32,427 nt of DNA, from positions 153,394,283 through 153,426,709 of the forward strand of contig JBOZIK010000001.1 of NCBI GenBank assembly GCA_051453625.1. Reading direction: 5' to 3'. Positions within the stretch are counted from its first letter, which is position 1; each line of letters starts with the position of its first letter. Of this stretch, positions 10,696-20,859 are shown one piece after another. A program made the position numbers and the translations under genes. Origin of the DNA: Welwitschia mirabilis (taxonomy: Eukaryota > Gnetophyta > Gnetopsida > Welwitschiales). Below the pieces are notes generated by a model, which searched no databases, was not told where the DNA came from, and saw nothing but the letters and a program-made list of their open reading frames with translations.

Positions 10696-12085
10696 TAAGA
10701 ATCATTAAACTCAAAGGGGAGGGGTGAACGAGGTATATCAAAAATAAATTTAGCTTAAAAAATTAAAAATATACAATAAATGCCTTACTAGATTAATGTG
10801 GTTCTCTAACTCTGGATGTGTTCACACATAGAGGATAGCTTTCTCTCACATCTATAGACATTATTAACCTAAAAAATAGTGGTTTTAAAGCACCACTAAT
10901 CTAACATACAATTCATATGCTCCTTTCAAGGTAGCCCTTTTTTCCCCTTAGGGATATTGAATAAATCACAAGAAATGTACTCATAAGTACTTACAAAAGC
11001 ACACTCATACAAGGATTATCTTATAATATGGAAACACTAGAGATGGATTCTAAGATTGAAGATAAGAAATGGACTATAATGATGTATTCAAAAATTTAAT
11101 AGTCTTACAATTTGAGTTCCAATAAATAATGACAACAAATAAAATAACAAGCCTAGAAAGATGTCTATTTGATAAAGTACCTAAGCTTTTCATTGTTGTT
11201 ATTATCCATGAGTGTCAAAGATCAGAGTGATGTAGATTTATAAGAACCAATGATCAGATGATGTATTTATTAGATAGTCATTTGAAAAATATAGTTAGAA
11301 TCTTTTTATATTATACCAATCACTTGTACATTTTGTTTTTTTCACTTTTTGTATCCTTTATACTTTTGATGTCTTTTCGTTGATGTCCTAAAGAGATAGC
11401 TATTTGAAAACATGTAACCATTATATAATGGATAGGAAATGTTGGGCAGTAAGTGTCTAGATATTTTATTTTCTACAAAATTTTGGGATGTACATCTTTG
11501 AAAAGGTAGATGTCTCTTATCAGGTGTAGGTCTTCAACATGAGAGATGTCTCTGGTCAAACTACCTAGATTTTGATAAAAATTAAACTATAGTGTTTATG
11601 ATCCTTACTAGTTATGAATTCATGCTGTAAAATTTGATGTAGATAATTCATCAAAGTAAAATTTATTTCTATTACCTCTTCTAGTTTAGTATATACACCT
11701 TCAACTATGTAGACATCTTCTAATAGTTAAAGCAACATATATGTCTTTAACTTGATAAATATATTTTACCTATCTTAGGTCCTTGCTTTAGTATAGGATT
11801 TTTTATTAATATAGATATATTTTTTTATGATAAAGATTAGTTTAACATAGATGTCTTTGATATAAAATATGTCTTTTCCATAGATGTCTTCCCACATGGA
11901 GATCTCTTCTATCAATTTTCTTTTGACATTCTTGAAATCTAAGCTAAATTTGCTATATAATATGAACTTAAGATTTAACTTGAATTGATGCTGCTTGTGG
12001 TTTGATGTTCTTCAATTTAACCTATTTACACAATATGCACATTACATTTAATAAGTGAAATCATAAGAATTGGAATTTTGCAGAA
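10696..12085 (-). repeat. 3' LTR of the nested Copia element
   Basis: Matches 22116-23523 along its whole length: for example AGAATCATT at the left edge, GGGGAGGGGTGAA, AAAAATAAATTTAGCT, GATCAGAGTGATGTA, CTACCTAGATTTTGATAAAA, TTACCTCTTCTAGT and AAGTGAAATCAT. On the minus strand it begins TTTCTGCAAAATTC directly after the polypurine tract; the expected TG start is mutated. The C-rich plant Copia LTR end (TTCACCCCTCCCC on the minus strand) lies near 10720. It contains five exact AGATGTCT/AGACATCT octamers. Confidence 0.85.
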
Positions 12086-12100
12086 AATCTCCTCCTTTTT
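12086..12100 (-). promoter_or_regulatory. 3' polypurine tract of the nested Copia element
   Basis: On the minus strand AAAAAGGAGGAGATT lies directly against the LTR start at 12085. It is the plus-strand primer site, and its sequence is nearly the same as the tract of the left Copia element at 1007. Confidence 0.8.
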
Positions 12101-12527
12101 AATGATGTCAAAACTTGACAAATATTATTAGTGTAATCATATTTTATTAACTGAATTGAGATAGGTTAACCAAAAAAATAACATAACATATGGCATAAGA
12201 AATGATGTAAACTTTAATAGCTTTAAAAGCGTTTTTTAATGAGACACATATTCATGTGAAATAGTAACCAAGAATTAGTATAAATGATTAAATACATAAG
12301 CATTATGTAACTAAAGATAAGTAAAGATAATAATAGTCAGTAATGGAATATGTAATGTGTGTAAATAATAGTAAAAATAAAAATAGACAATAATAAAAAA
12401 TGTAATGTGTGCCAATAATAGAAAGGGATTGTTAATAATGATGTCACTTATAGGGAGTCTAATCCAGCTATCTTAAGATTGTATCCTCCAGATTCATACA
12501 AGATGTTCAATTTGATTTGTCTATCTT

Positions 12528-12543
12528 CTCCCCCTCTGTGGAT
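12528..12543 (-). promoter_or_regulatory. Upstream polypurine tract of the nested Copia element
   Basis: On the minus strand ACAGAGGGGGAGAAGA lies 16 bases after the accessory ORF stop, about 430 bases before the terminal tract. The left Copia element has the same arrangement (513 and 1007). Confidence 0.5.
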
Positions 12544-12558
12544 AACATACAAAAAGAT

Positions 12559-14216
12559 TTAATAATTAAGAGTTGAATCACTAGTGTATTGTGTACCATC
12601 TCCTTCATCATTACTATCATTATTACTATTCTTGGTTGTGAAGGTCTAAATGATATATAAAGAGGAAGATATTAATGAAGGTGCATCCCATTTCCTAGAT
12701 AATTGCTAGGATGATTCACTAGGGCATTGAAAGGATTATCTCCTTATATGTATTTTGTAATAAAATGCCAAAGAAGCTAATAGTGGTATTCTCAATAAAA
12801 AATGGTAGTGCAGCTATGTTAAGATGTGGAACATGGATTAGTTCTATGAAAGGTGGCAGTGGATATGGAACGCAAGGTGGTGATGATGGATGAGGGGATA
12901 ATGAAGGATGTGTAGGATAGTGAATGGATAATTTTTGATAAGCCTTATGAAAGATAAGGGGCTAATCATCAGAGCTTCTAAAGTCTCCTTGCTGCTTCCC
13001 TTATGTTTGTATTAGAGCTTGATGTTCCCTTTATGCCTATATTAGAGCTTAGTGCTTCTCTTATGTTTGTGTTTCCTCTGCTATGGAATCTAAAAAAATT
13101 AGTACCTATTGTATTACTTGAGTTATATATTGTATCATGCAATGCTAAAGATACCTCTACCTCTAATTCCTCCTTGAAATCATTCTAAGTGGGAGTCCCA
13201 TGGATTTCCAACTACTTGTAGAAGCCTCTCCTTCACTAGTTGTGGAATGATGCTTCTTTAAACTTAATAAGTTGCATCTAATTTGTCTACCATCTTAGTA
13301 ATATCATTTTCTTTACTAATGGTGAACTATAAGATGCTATAGTGTAAGAGTGCTAGAACTATGATTTAGAAGGTCTTATACTTATGCCTTTACTAGCTAG
13401 TATTAGTATTCACCATTTCTTACTAAACTTTAAAAGTAGCTTCTTAAGTCAAATGAGATTAAATTGTGGAATGATGATATCATTGCTACTAATCATACTT
13501 ACCAAGTAAGGGTAACCCGAAGTTCGATCCTTCTAGAAAATAATAATAATATCTATACCTAAAATAAAACTAAGATCAATCTTCATTCTTACAAGAAAAT
13601 AATAAATTACAAATGTCTGCATTGGATTGTAATAACTTTAGCTATTGCTCTAAATAAGTATGTTGTAGAATGCGATTAAAATTAAAATATAAGCATTTGG
13701 TATTATACCTTTACATTCTACATTTCCATAAAAATTCATTCTAGAATGCCCAAAAGGTACATTGCTCAAAGGACACTATGAAATGTTGATATAATAGCAA
13801 GTGAATGTATCTTTAAAAGAATACACATATAATTATGAGATCTTTGAATCATTCATATTAAACATAGAATTTACAAAACTAAGTGTAAGAAATAAATTAT
13901 TACCTCATACTAAAGTCCCAATGCAATCATTTGTCTCATGTATGCTAGCATAAAATTCCATGACTACAGGGTCTAGAATGATTTGGTCCAATTGGACTAC
14001 CAGATCCCAATCAACATGTTAAAAATATGTAAGAAGATGATATTTTCTTTAATTTTGGAATTCAAGATTCTATTCTATAATTATAGAGTTTCTATTCTAA
14101 GTTTTAAAATATCTAGCAAAAGATTCATGATAAAACTATGGCTTTAATTAGGATCTATATGATTCTGTAATAGGTTCTTTTTCTTGGGAGGCATCACAAG
14201 GCTTTCTTTTAATCAT
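12559..14216 (-). pseudogene. Accessory ORF of the nested Copia element (plant transposon protein-like), broken
   Basis: Candidate start is the ATG read from 14216 (MIKRKPCDASQEKEPITESY), a basic start followed by a hydrophilic stretch. Near 13910-13965 the frame reads VMEFYASIHETNDCIGTLV, matching the V(V/K)EFYAN-type core of the plant-specific putative transposon protein family; a W-D-L-V-V-Q block lies just upstream, where the family has W-x-x-L. Many stops and frame changes follow. The end (about 12559-12620) encodes an N/D/E-rich tail, NSNNDSNDEGDGTQYTSDST, before a TAA. The layout (acidic tail, then a purine tract, then about 430 bases, then tract plus LTR) matches 419-1019 in the left element. 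Function is unknown; similar extra ORFs in SIRE elements have been called env-like. Confidence 0.5.
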
Positions 14217-14944
14217 GTTTGAAGAAAATATAAAAAGAATTAAACTAATAAAAATCAAATGCAAAAGAATCAATGAAAAAGAGAACTTATTTAAGAAAAG
14301 AGTACCTATTGTGCTGGCTGTGAATACTTCTTCCAAATCCAAGTTGTATGTGATAATATATCTAAGAAAAATAGGCTATAAAGAACCTCTGATAGGGATA
14401 CCTATTGAGTGAAGGATTGTAAATGATGGATTGTAACCCATTTTCTAAATAAAAAGGATCAAAACCCTTGTTTAAACACATGGTTCATTTCCTATGCAAT
14501 TTATTGAAAGATGTCTATCAACTAAAAGATATCTAAAACAATAAAAGTAGACATCTATCTCTATAAAAGATGTCTTCTATTAAACAATTTTGTGAGTCAT
14601 CTGCATACCATAAAGATCTCTACCTATCCAAAGATGTTTATTTCTAAAATTAAAAAAAACATACCTAAACTTTAAAAAAATCTAGCATATAAAGATGTCT
14701 GCTTAATAGACATCTACAATACTAAAGATGTTTACATTATAGATGTATTCCACTGAAATACATCTTCCTTGAAAGATTAAACGCTATAAATTTTTCTTGA
14801 CTAACATCATGAAAAAAAATATTAAAGTAAAAATGTAAAGTAACATGCACATAATTTACTATTTTAGGGTCTAACTATAATCTCAACTCATAAAATATCA
14901 TAATGCAAAGTTATGATTTAGAGAGTGATTACCTAATGACTTAC
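14217..14944 (-). other. Spacer between RNase H and accessory ORF
   Basis: No domain was recognised in this spacer. The overlapping ORFs on opposite strands at 14148-14412 show no features beyond the accessory ORF start. The spacer carries an array of AGATGT-type motifs, listed separately, and may hold the promoter or leader of the accessory ORF. Confidence 0.4.
14509..14760. repeat. Array of AGATGTCT / AGACATCT octamers upstream of the accessory ORF
   Basis: Exact AGATGTCT or its reverse complement occurs at 14509-14516, 14549-14556, 14568-14575, 14693-14700 and 14708-14715, with near-copies AGATATCT (14528), AGATCTCT (14613), AGATGTTT (14633, 14726) and AGATGTAT (14741). The same octamer is clustered in both LTRs of this element (five exact copies each). 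Both orientations occur, as for a protein-binding half-site. A regulatory role is inference. Confidence 0.65.
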
Positions 14945-15390
14945 CTAATTAGACAAGGTCAATCTCAAAGTTTCTACATAATTTAACAAATTCGTTACCA
15001 ATTAATAATTTAGTAAAGACATTAGCAAATTAATCATTGGAATTAATGTATTATAGCATGATATCCTTGTTTTGTATAATCTCTCTAAGAAAATAATTTT
15101 TAATCTTGATATATTTGATTCTTGAATGTTGTATTGGATTCTTTGAGACATTGATAGCATTTTTGTTGTCACAAAAGATGGGAATCCTTTGTAAAAATAT
15201 TCTAAAATCTTTTAAAGTTTACTTCATCTAAAGTTGTTAAGCATAATAACTCTCAACAATAATGTGTTTAGCCTTAGCAGTAGAGAGAAAAATTTAGTTT
15301 TACTTTTTATTACTCCAAGATACTAGACATGGCCCAAGTAAGAAGTAGATTATACTTGTAATCCTTTTGCTATATTTGCATTCTATCCAA
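14945..15390 (-). pseudogene. Copia RNase H, broken
   Basis: RNase H degrades the RNA of the RNA:DNA hybrid during reverse transcription and is the last domain of Copia pol. Read from about 15300 downward there are remnants of the ALSTAEAEY block (LSTAKAKH-like). The conserved end is clearer: AINVSKNPIQHSRIKYIKIK at about 15099-15158, then NYFLRE, then FANVFTKLL near 15010, matching the family's NPxxHxRxKHIxxxxHFLRD and LADxxTKPL. Stops interrupt the reading at several points, including the tryptophan and glutamine positions before FANVFTK. It follows RT copy A without a separating element. Confidence 0.7.
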
Positions 15391-15559
15391 TCTACATCAT
15401 AATACTCAACTAAATTAAGATAGAAGTCCTTTAAATACCAAAGGTCCTAATTAGTAGTATCTCAAGATGTGATTCTATAAGATCACTGTGATAATGATCA
15501 CAAATCCCTACACTTAAAATAATATTAGATCTACTAGTAATAAGATATAATAAACTACT

Positions 15560-16295
15560 AATCATATCTCTATACAATTTCTAATCAGCCTTCTTACCAT
15601 GCTAATCTTTATCTAGTTTTATGCTTTGATTCATTGAAATATCTTTGACCTTATGATCCTATAACCCACACTTGAGTAGCAAATTTTTAATATATTTAGT
15701 TTGAGAAATGAATGTACCTTATTTGTGTTGCATCATTTGAACTCCTAAGAAGTTACTCATTTCTTCCATAAGACTTATTTTAAACTAATGTTGCATAATC
15801 TTAGCAAACTTCTTACATAATAATATGTTAGTAGCTTTAAAAATAATATCTTCCACATAGATTTATAATAAATATTTAAGAATAAAATGTACCTCTTTTA
15901 AATTCATTTGCTATTAGATGGTATAATAATTTCTTGTACTAGACTCTAGGTACTTGCTTGAGATCATAAAGAGCCTTTTTTAGTTTGTAAACATAGTCTA
16001 ATTTATGAGAATTCATAAATACTTCCAATTGCTTAACATATACTTCCTCTTGAGGTATTTAATTTAGAAAGGCACTTTTGACATCCATCTAGTAGATTTT
16101 AAATACTTTGATACATGCAAAGGATGAAAGCATTCCTATGGGTTCCATATAAAATACTAGTACAAAGGTTTCTTTAAAGTCTATGCCTTCTTGTTGGTTA
16201 TATCCTTTAGCTACTAACCTTACTTTATATCTAATAACATTATCATTTTGATTCATTTTATTTCTAAAAATCCATTTTATGCTAATAATAGGTCT
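15560..16295 (-). pseudogene. Copia reverse transcriptase (RVT_2), copy A, broken
   Basis: This domain copies element RNA into DNA. From about 16291 downward it reads WIFRNKMNQNDNVIRYKVRL, VAKGYNQQEGIDFKETF, then MDVKSAFLN, EEVYVKQ and YVYKLKKALYDLKQVPR, in the standard order of the Copia RT (W.F..K, R.KARLVAKG..Q..G.DY.ETF, MDVK.AFLNG.L.EE.Y, KL.K.LYGLKQ.PR). The catalytic YVDD block at 15842-15859 is YVEDII, so the first active-site aspartate is changed. Several in-frame stops stand where tryptophan or glutamine is expected, and frameshifts follow the YVED block. This is the longer and better preserved of the two RT copies. Confidence 0.8.
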
Positions 16296-16699
16296 TTTAA
16301 ATAGTCTTAGAGTGAGTTCTCAAACATTACATCTAAAATGGATTAAGTTTCTTTTGCATTGCTTAAATCCAATTTTCATTACTTTCTATTATGTTTCTTA
16401 TAAAGTAATTTATTTGTAGTCTAATCATTTTGAGGAAGTTTCTTTATCTATTTATTCTTATTTATTCTCCTTATCATCTGATTTTTGAATATGATTAGAT
16501 TATTAATCAATCTATATAAGAATATAGTCATCTTACATATAGATAGAAGTTGAGCTAATAACATTTATTTTAACATTTATGGTTTCCTTCTACTACATAA
16601 GTTTTGTTGTTGAATACTTAGTCGGATTTACTAATCATCAAATATCCTAGAAAAATATCATTATCAACTTTAGAATTGAATTTTCTTAGCTTATTCTTT

Positions 16700-17430
16700 T
16701 CATCTAAGATAAAACATTTTAATCTAAATATATGAAATAAACTTATTGATGGTTTTTTACCAAAATCGTAGTCCATATGAGGTTTCAAAAGTAAAACATC
16801 TTATCAAAATGTGATTATAAATGTAACATGTAATGTTAATAGCTTCTATCCAAAAATAACAAGGAACCTATTTATCATGCATCATTGTTTTTATTATTTC
16901 ATTTATAATTTTGTTCTTTCTTTTAGCAACTCCATTTTGTTGTGGAGTCCTTAGTGTAAAGAATTGGTGGAGACTACCAAACTATTCATAAAATCTCTAA
17001 ACTTTGCATTTTTAAATTTAGTATTATTATCAATTCTTATCAACTTTATCTTATATCCATTTTGGTTTTATAACCTAATACACAACTTACAGAAAAAGTA
17101 AAATGCTTCATTGTTGTATGCAAGGAAAGCTATCCATGTGAAATGAGAGTAGTCATTAATAAAAATTGGATAATATCTTTTCTTATTAACCCTTTTGCAA
17201 GAGAGGGAGTAATAATATTAATATGCAAAATATCTAAAGAAAATTTAGTTGTAATAATGTTCTTATTGTCAAATATTATAGTTATTTTCTTTACTTTATG
17301 ACATGCCTCACAAACTTGATTATGGGGGCTTTGTAACTTAGAAGTCTTCTTATCATTTCTTTTATGAAAAAGAGTTTTAGCAAGTCTTTATTTACATGTC
17401 CAAGCTTCCTATGCCATAGATCCATTACAC
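16700..17430 (-). pseudogene. Copia integrase, copy A, broken
   Basis: Integrase inserts the element DNA into the host chromosome. Near 17425 the minus strand reads MDLWHRKLGHVNKDLLKLFF, the GAG-pre-integrase/HHCC zinc-binding start (family WHxRLGHVN). A shifted frame carries VCEACHKVKK near 17310, so both H and both C positions are still visible. The core is decayed. Near 16908-16955 it reads TPQQNGVAKRKNKIINE, the strongly conserved PQQNGVxERKNR block that precedes the catalytic glutamate region. Frameshifts separate the blocks. Unit A keeps zinc-finger residues that unit B has lost. Confidence 0.75.
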
Positions 17431-17639
17431 CTGTAGTACTTAATAGACAGTTAGTTCTTTTGTTAGAAATTTCTTATAAAGTAGTGATGTAGATATTAGA
17501 TTTTCTAGTTCTAGCATGTATGAATTTGATTGATCTATGTTCTTTAATAACATAATCATCTTTCTTAAAAGTGAGAAAAAGCATTTTCATTACATAACTA
17601 ACTAACACTTAGTAGATTATGTTGTAATTCTTCTACAAA

Positions 17640-17800
17640 GAAAACATCTTTTACCTTAGGTAAGTTACCTTTTTCAATGGTTTTATATTATTGTTAAAGA
17701 TGATCACTTATTTGTCTTACTCTATTAAAGTAATAAAGATGGATTTGTCTCTAGTCATACCTTGAACACCCACTTTCAATATACCAGACATGTTTCTTTA
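17640..17800 (-). pseudogene. Copia aspartic protease, copy A, broken
   Basis: At 17763-17786 the minus strand reads WYIESGCSR, the Copia protease active-site block (family WYLDSGCSRHMTG). The catalytic aspartate is glutamate; G, C and S are kept. Two bases are missing just after, shifting the frame within the RHMTG part, and stops follow. Upstream (17800-18194) lies decayed gag C-terminal linker sequence duplicated from the 20.5-20.9 kb region. Confidence 0.65.
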
Positions 17801-18194
17801 CTGATCATAGTGCGATCTCAACTAATAGAGCTAGTTTTAATTTTGAAATTTATATTTTCTTTGGTTTAACTTATACAAAAGATTGTATCATAATTCTTTT
17901 CCTTTTGGTATTGTTAGTGTAATATCTAGTTTAGAATTTAATTAAATAATTAAAGTGATAATAATATTACTTACAGTAATAATAAAAGATAATATTATTG
18001 GTATCAACTATATGCTCATACCTTAATTTGTAGTTCCATTTATTGACAATAAAGCTCAAATACTAGTGGATGATTTATTATGACCAAAGCCACTTTTATC
18101 ATTTGGCCTTCTACATTATCGAAGCATGATGTTCAAGGTTTCCTTTCCTTACATAAACTTTTCATTGATTCTTTTTGAGTTAGAAAGTTCCTAT

Positions 18195-18512
18195 AAAGAG
18201 TCTTTTTCAGTTTGTAAACATAGTCTAATTTATGAGAATTCGTAAATTTTCTTAGTTGCTTAACATATATTTCCTCTTTAGGTACTTCATTTAGAAATAA
18301 ACTTTTAACATCCATTTAATAGAGTTTAAATTCTTTGATACATGCAAAGGGTAAAAGCAATCTTAGGGATACCATACAAAATACTAGTACAAAGGTTTAT
18401 TCAAAGTCTATGACTTCTTATTGTTTATATCCTTTAGCTACTAAGCTTGCTTTATATCTAATAACATTACCATTTTGATCTATTTTATTTTTAAAAACTC
18501 ATTTTATGCTAA
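18195..18512 (-). pseudogene. Copia reverse transcriptase N-terminal part, copy B, truncated at the duplication joint
   Basis: Reads NKIDQNGNVIRYKASLVAKG near 18480, then at 18133-18315 an open stretch beginning MDVKSLFLNEVPKEEIYVKQ and containing HKLDYVYKLKKTLY. These match the same blocks of copy A at about 15968-16290. At 18195 the sequence switches to the upstream end of unit A, so the last 20 or so residues of that open stretch (NFLTQKESMK...) are not RT but linker sequence read in an accidental frame. The catalytic YVDD half is absent. Confidence 0.8.
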
Positions 18513-19117
18513 TAATAGATCTATTAAATAGTCTTTGTGTAAGTTTTCAAACATTAGATCTCTCAAATGGACTAAGTTCCTTTTACATTGCTAGCATCCA
18601 ATGTTTAGTAATTTCTATTATGTTGCTTGTAAAGTGATTTCTTTTTAGTCTACTCATGTTTGAGGAGGTTTCTTTATATCTTTCTTCTTCTTTCTCTTCC
18701 TTATCATCTGATTCTTGAATATGACTAGACGATTGATCAATCTGTATAGGAATTTAGTCATCTTGTAAATAGACAAAAGTTGAGCTAATAACATGTATTT
18801 TAACATTTATGGTTTCATTCTACTACACAAGTGTTATTATTAAATAATTATTAGGCTTTAATAATCATGAAATATCCTAGAAAAATATCATTGTCAACTT
18901 TAGAATTGAATTTTCTTAGCTTATTCTTTTCATTTAAGATGACACATTTTAACCCAAGTATATGAAAGAAATTATTGATGGTTTTTTACTAGATCATAGT
19001 TCATATGAGGTTTTGAAAGTGAAACATCTTATCAAAATATGATTATAAATGTAACAAGTAGCGTTAATAGCTTCTATCCAAAAATGACAACAAAACTATT
19101 TACTGTGCATCATTGTT

Positions 19118-19629
19118 TTTGCTAATTCATTTATAATTTTTTTCTTTCTTTTAGTAACTCCATTTTGTTATGGAATCCTCAGTGCAAAGAATTAGCAGAG
19201 ACTACCAAAATATTCATAAAATCTCTAAACTTTGCATTTTTAAATTTAGTACCATTATTGATTCTTATCATCTGGATCTTATACTCCTTTTGGTTCTATA
19301 ACCTAATACACAACTTATAGAAAAAGTCAAATGCTTCATCATTATGTGCAACTCCATTTTTTTCTTTCTTTCTTTGAGCAATACCATTTTGATTTTGCTA
19401 ATTCATTTATAATTTTTTTCTTTCTTTTAGTAACTTCATTTTGTTATGAAATCCTCAGTGCAAAGAATCAGCGGAGACTACCAAAATATTCATAAAATCT
19501 CAACTTTGCATTTTTAAATTTAGTACCATTATCGATTCTTATCATCTTAATCTTATAATCCTTTTGGTTCTATAACCTAATACACAACTTATAGAAAAAG
19601 TCAAATGCTTCATCATTATGTGCAAGGAA
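19118..19629 (-). repeat. Tandem duplication of about 270 bp inside integrase copy B
   Basis: 19120-19352 and 19393-19625 are nearly the same, sharing TTTGCTAATTCATTTATAAT, CAGTGCAAAGAAT, GACTACCAAAATATTCATAA and AAGTCAAATGCTTCATCATT. They are joined by a short T/C-rich stretch (19353-19392). Unit A has only one copy of this segment (16890-17120). The copies are closer to each other than to unit A, so this event is later than the 2.2-kb duplication, or is partly an assembly effect (see the 100-N gap next to it). Confidence 0.75.
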
Positions 19630-19729
19630 NNNNNNNNNNNNNNNNNNNNNNNNNNNNNNNNNNNNNNNNNNNNNNNNNNNNNNNNNNNNNNNNNNNNNNN
19701 NNNNNNNNNNNNNNNNNNNNNNNNNNNNN
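19630..19729. other. Assembly gap (exactly 100 N) with repeated flanks
   Basis: The 63 bases before the gap (19567-19629, GTTCTATAACCTAATACACA ... TGTGCAAGGAA) recur directly after it (19730-19792) with a single C/A difference. A round-number gap with overlapping ends usually means two contigs that should have been joined without a gap. Confidence 0.9.
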
Positions 19730-20299
19730 GTTCTATAACCTAATACACAAATTATAGAAAAAGTCAAATGCTTCATCATTATGTGCAAGGAAGGCTATCC
19801 ATGTGAAATGAGAGTATTTCTTAAAAACAATAAGATAATATATTTTTTTACCAAGACTTTCTACAAGAGAGGGACCAATAATATTAAGATGTATAAGATC
19901 TAAAGAAAATTTAGTTGTAATAATATTTTTCTTCTCAAACATTACCCTTGTTTTCTTTACTTTGTGGCATGCCTCACCAATTTTATTATTAGGGCTTTGC
20001 AACTTAGGAAGTCCTCTTACCATTTCTTTTATGAATAAGAGTTTTAGCAAGCCTTTGTTTACATGTTCAAGCTTCCTGTGCGATAGATCCATTACACCTA
20101 TAGTACTTAACAGACACTTAGTTCCTTTGTTAGAAATGTCTTGTAAAGTACTGATATAAATATTAGATTTTCTAGTTCTAGCAAATATGACTTTTATGAA
20201 GCTATGTTATTTGATAATAGAATCATCTTTAGTAAAAGTGATAAAAATGTTTGCATCACATAACTAACTAATACTTAGTATATTATGTTGTAATTCCTA

Positions 20300-20470
20300 T
20301 ATAAAGAAACATCTTTTACCTTAGATAAGTTACCTCGTTCAATGGTTTTATATTATCATCAAAGATGATCACTTATTTATCTTATTCTATTAAAGTGATA
20401 AAGATGGATTTGTCTCTAGTCATATACCTTGAATACCTACTTTTGATATAACAATCACGTTTCTTTACTA
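20300..20470 (-). pseudogene. Copia aspartic protease, copy B, broken
   Basis: At 20407-20453 the minus strand reads YIKSRYSRYMTRDKSIFI, which aligns with the Copia protease block (family YLDSGCSRHMTGDKSxF). The catalytic D-S-G is K-S-R (20436-20444), and the C and H are both Y, so the site is destroyed. The downstream IIFDDNIK fits the family's VxFGDNxKG. Copy A at 17763 still has E-S-G-C, so the two copies have decayed differently. Confidence 0.7.
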
Positions 20471-20859
20471 ATCATAGTGGAATATCAACTAATAAAGCTA
20501 GTTTTTATTTTAAAATATATATTTTATTTGGTTTAGCTTGGACAAAATATTGTATCATGCTTCTTGGCCTTTTAGCATTATTAGTGTAATATCTAGTTTG
20601 AAATTTAATTAGATAATTTTTAACTATAACATCATTTATAATAATGATAATAGATAATATTATTGGTATAAAATATGTACTCATACCTTAGTTTGTAGTT
20701 CCATTTATTGATAAGAAAGCTCAAATACTAGTGAAGGCTTCATTATGACCTAAACCACTTTTATCATTTGGGCTTCTACATTATCCAAGAATGATGTCTA
20801 AGGTCCCCTTTTCTTAAGTAAACTTCTCATTGATTCTTTTTAAGTTAGAAAGTTCCTAT

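Larger units (their letters stand above)
15968..18194 (-). repeat. Tandem duplication unit A within pol (protease, integrase and start of RT)
   Basis: 15968-18194 and 18195-20859 are the same sequence in head-to-tail order, clearly diverged by substitutions. The left edge matches AAAGAG(C/T)C with TTTTTAGTTTGTAAACATAG at 15968 and 18195; the right edge matches TTAGAAAGTTCCTAT ending at 18194 and 20859. The joint at 18193-18195 has a 2-base overlap (AT). The unit is about 2.2 kb. Confidence 0.85.
18800..20100 (-). pseudogene. Copia integrase, copy B, broken and internally duplicated
   Basis: The longest open stretch of the window, 19733-20092, starts MDLSHRKLEHVNKGLLKLLF and includes GEACHKVKKTRVMFEKKNII, LDLIHLNIIGPSLVESLGKK and YSHFTWIAFLAHNDEAFDFF. 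These match GAG-pre-integrase and the integrase core (WHRRLGHVN, CxxCxxGK, LxxIHxDLxGPxxxxSLGG, SRxTWVxFLxxKxEAF). Key losses are W to S in WH, the first C of CxxC to G, the first catalytic D (HxD) to N, and the VDDxSR aspartates to KK. Below 19733 the remaining core and the QNGV block (about 19133-19190, IP*QNGVTKRKKK) occur, with a second QNG block near 19370-19395. The start at 20092 is only the first ATG after a stop; the domain begins inside a longer polyprotein. Confidence 0.85.
18195..20859 (-). repeat. Tandem duplication unit B within pol
   Basis: Second copy of the unit at 15968-18194, lying nearer to gag. It is longer (about 2.67 kb) because it contains a further internal duplication (19118-19629) and a 100-N gap with repeated flanks (19566-19793). 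Its RT ends abruptly at 18195, after YKLKKTLYR, where unit A begins. Confidence 0.85.

Noticed and set aside
14215-14412. Plus-strand ORF of 65 codons overlapping the Copia accessory ORF start
   Set aside because: It is antisense to the element and shares its open character only because the coding strand is open there.
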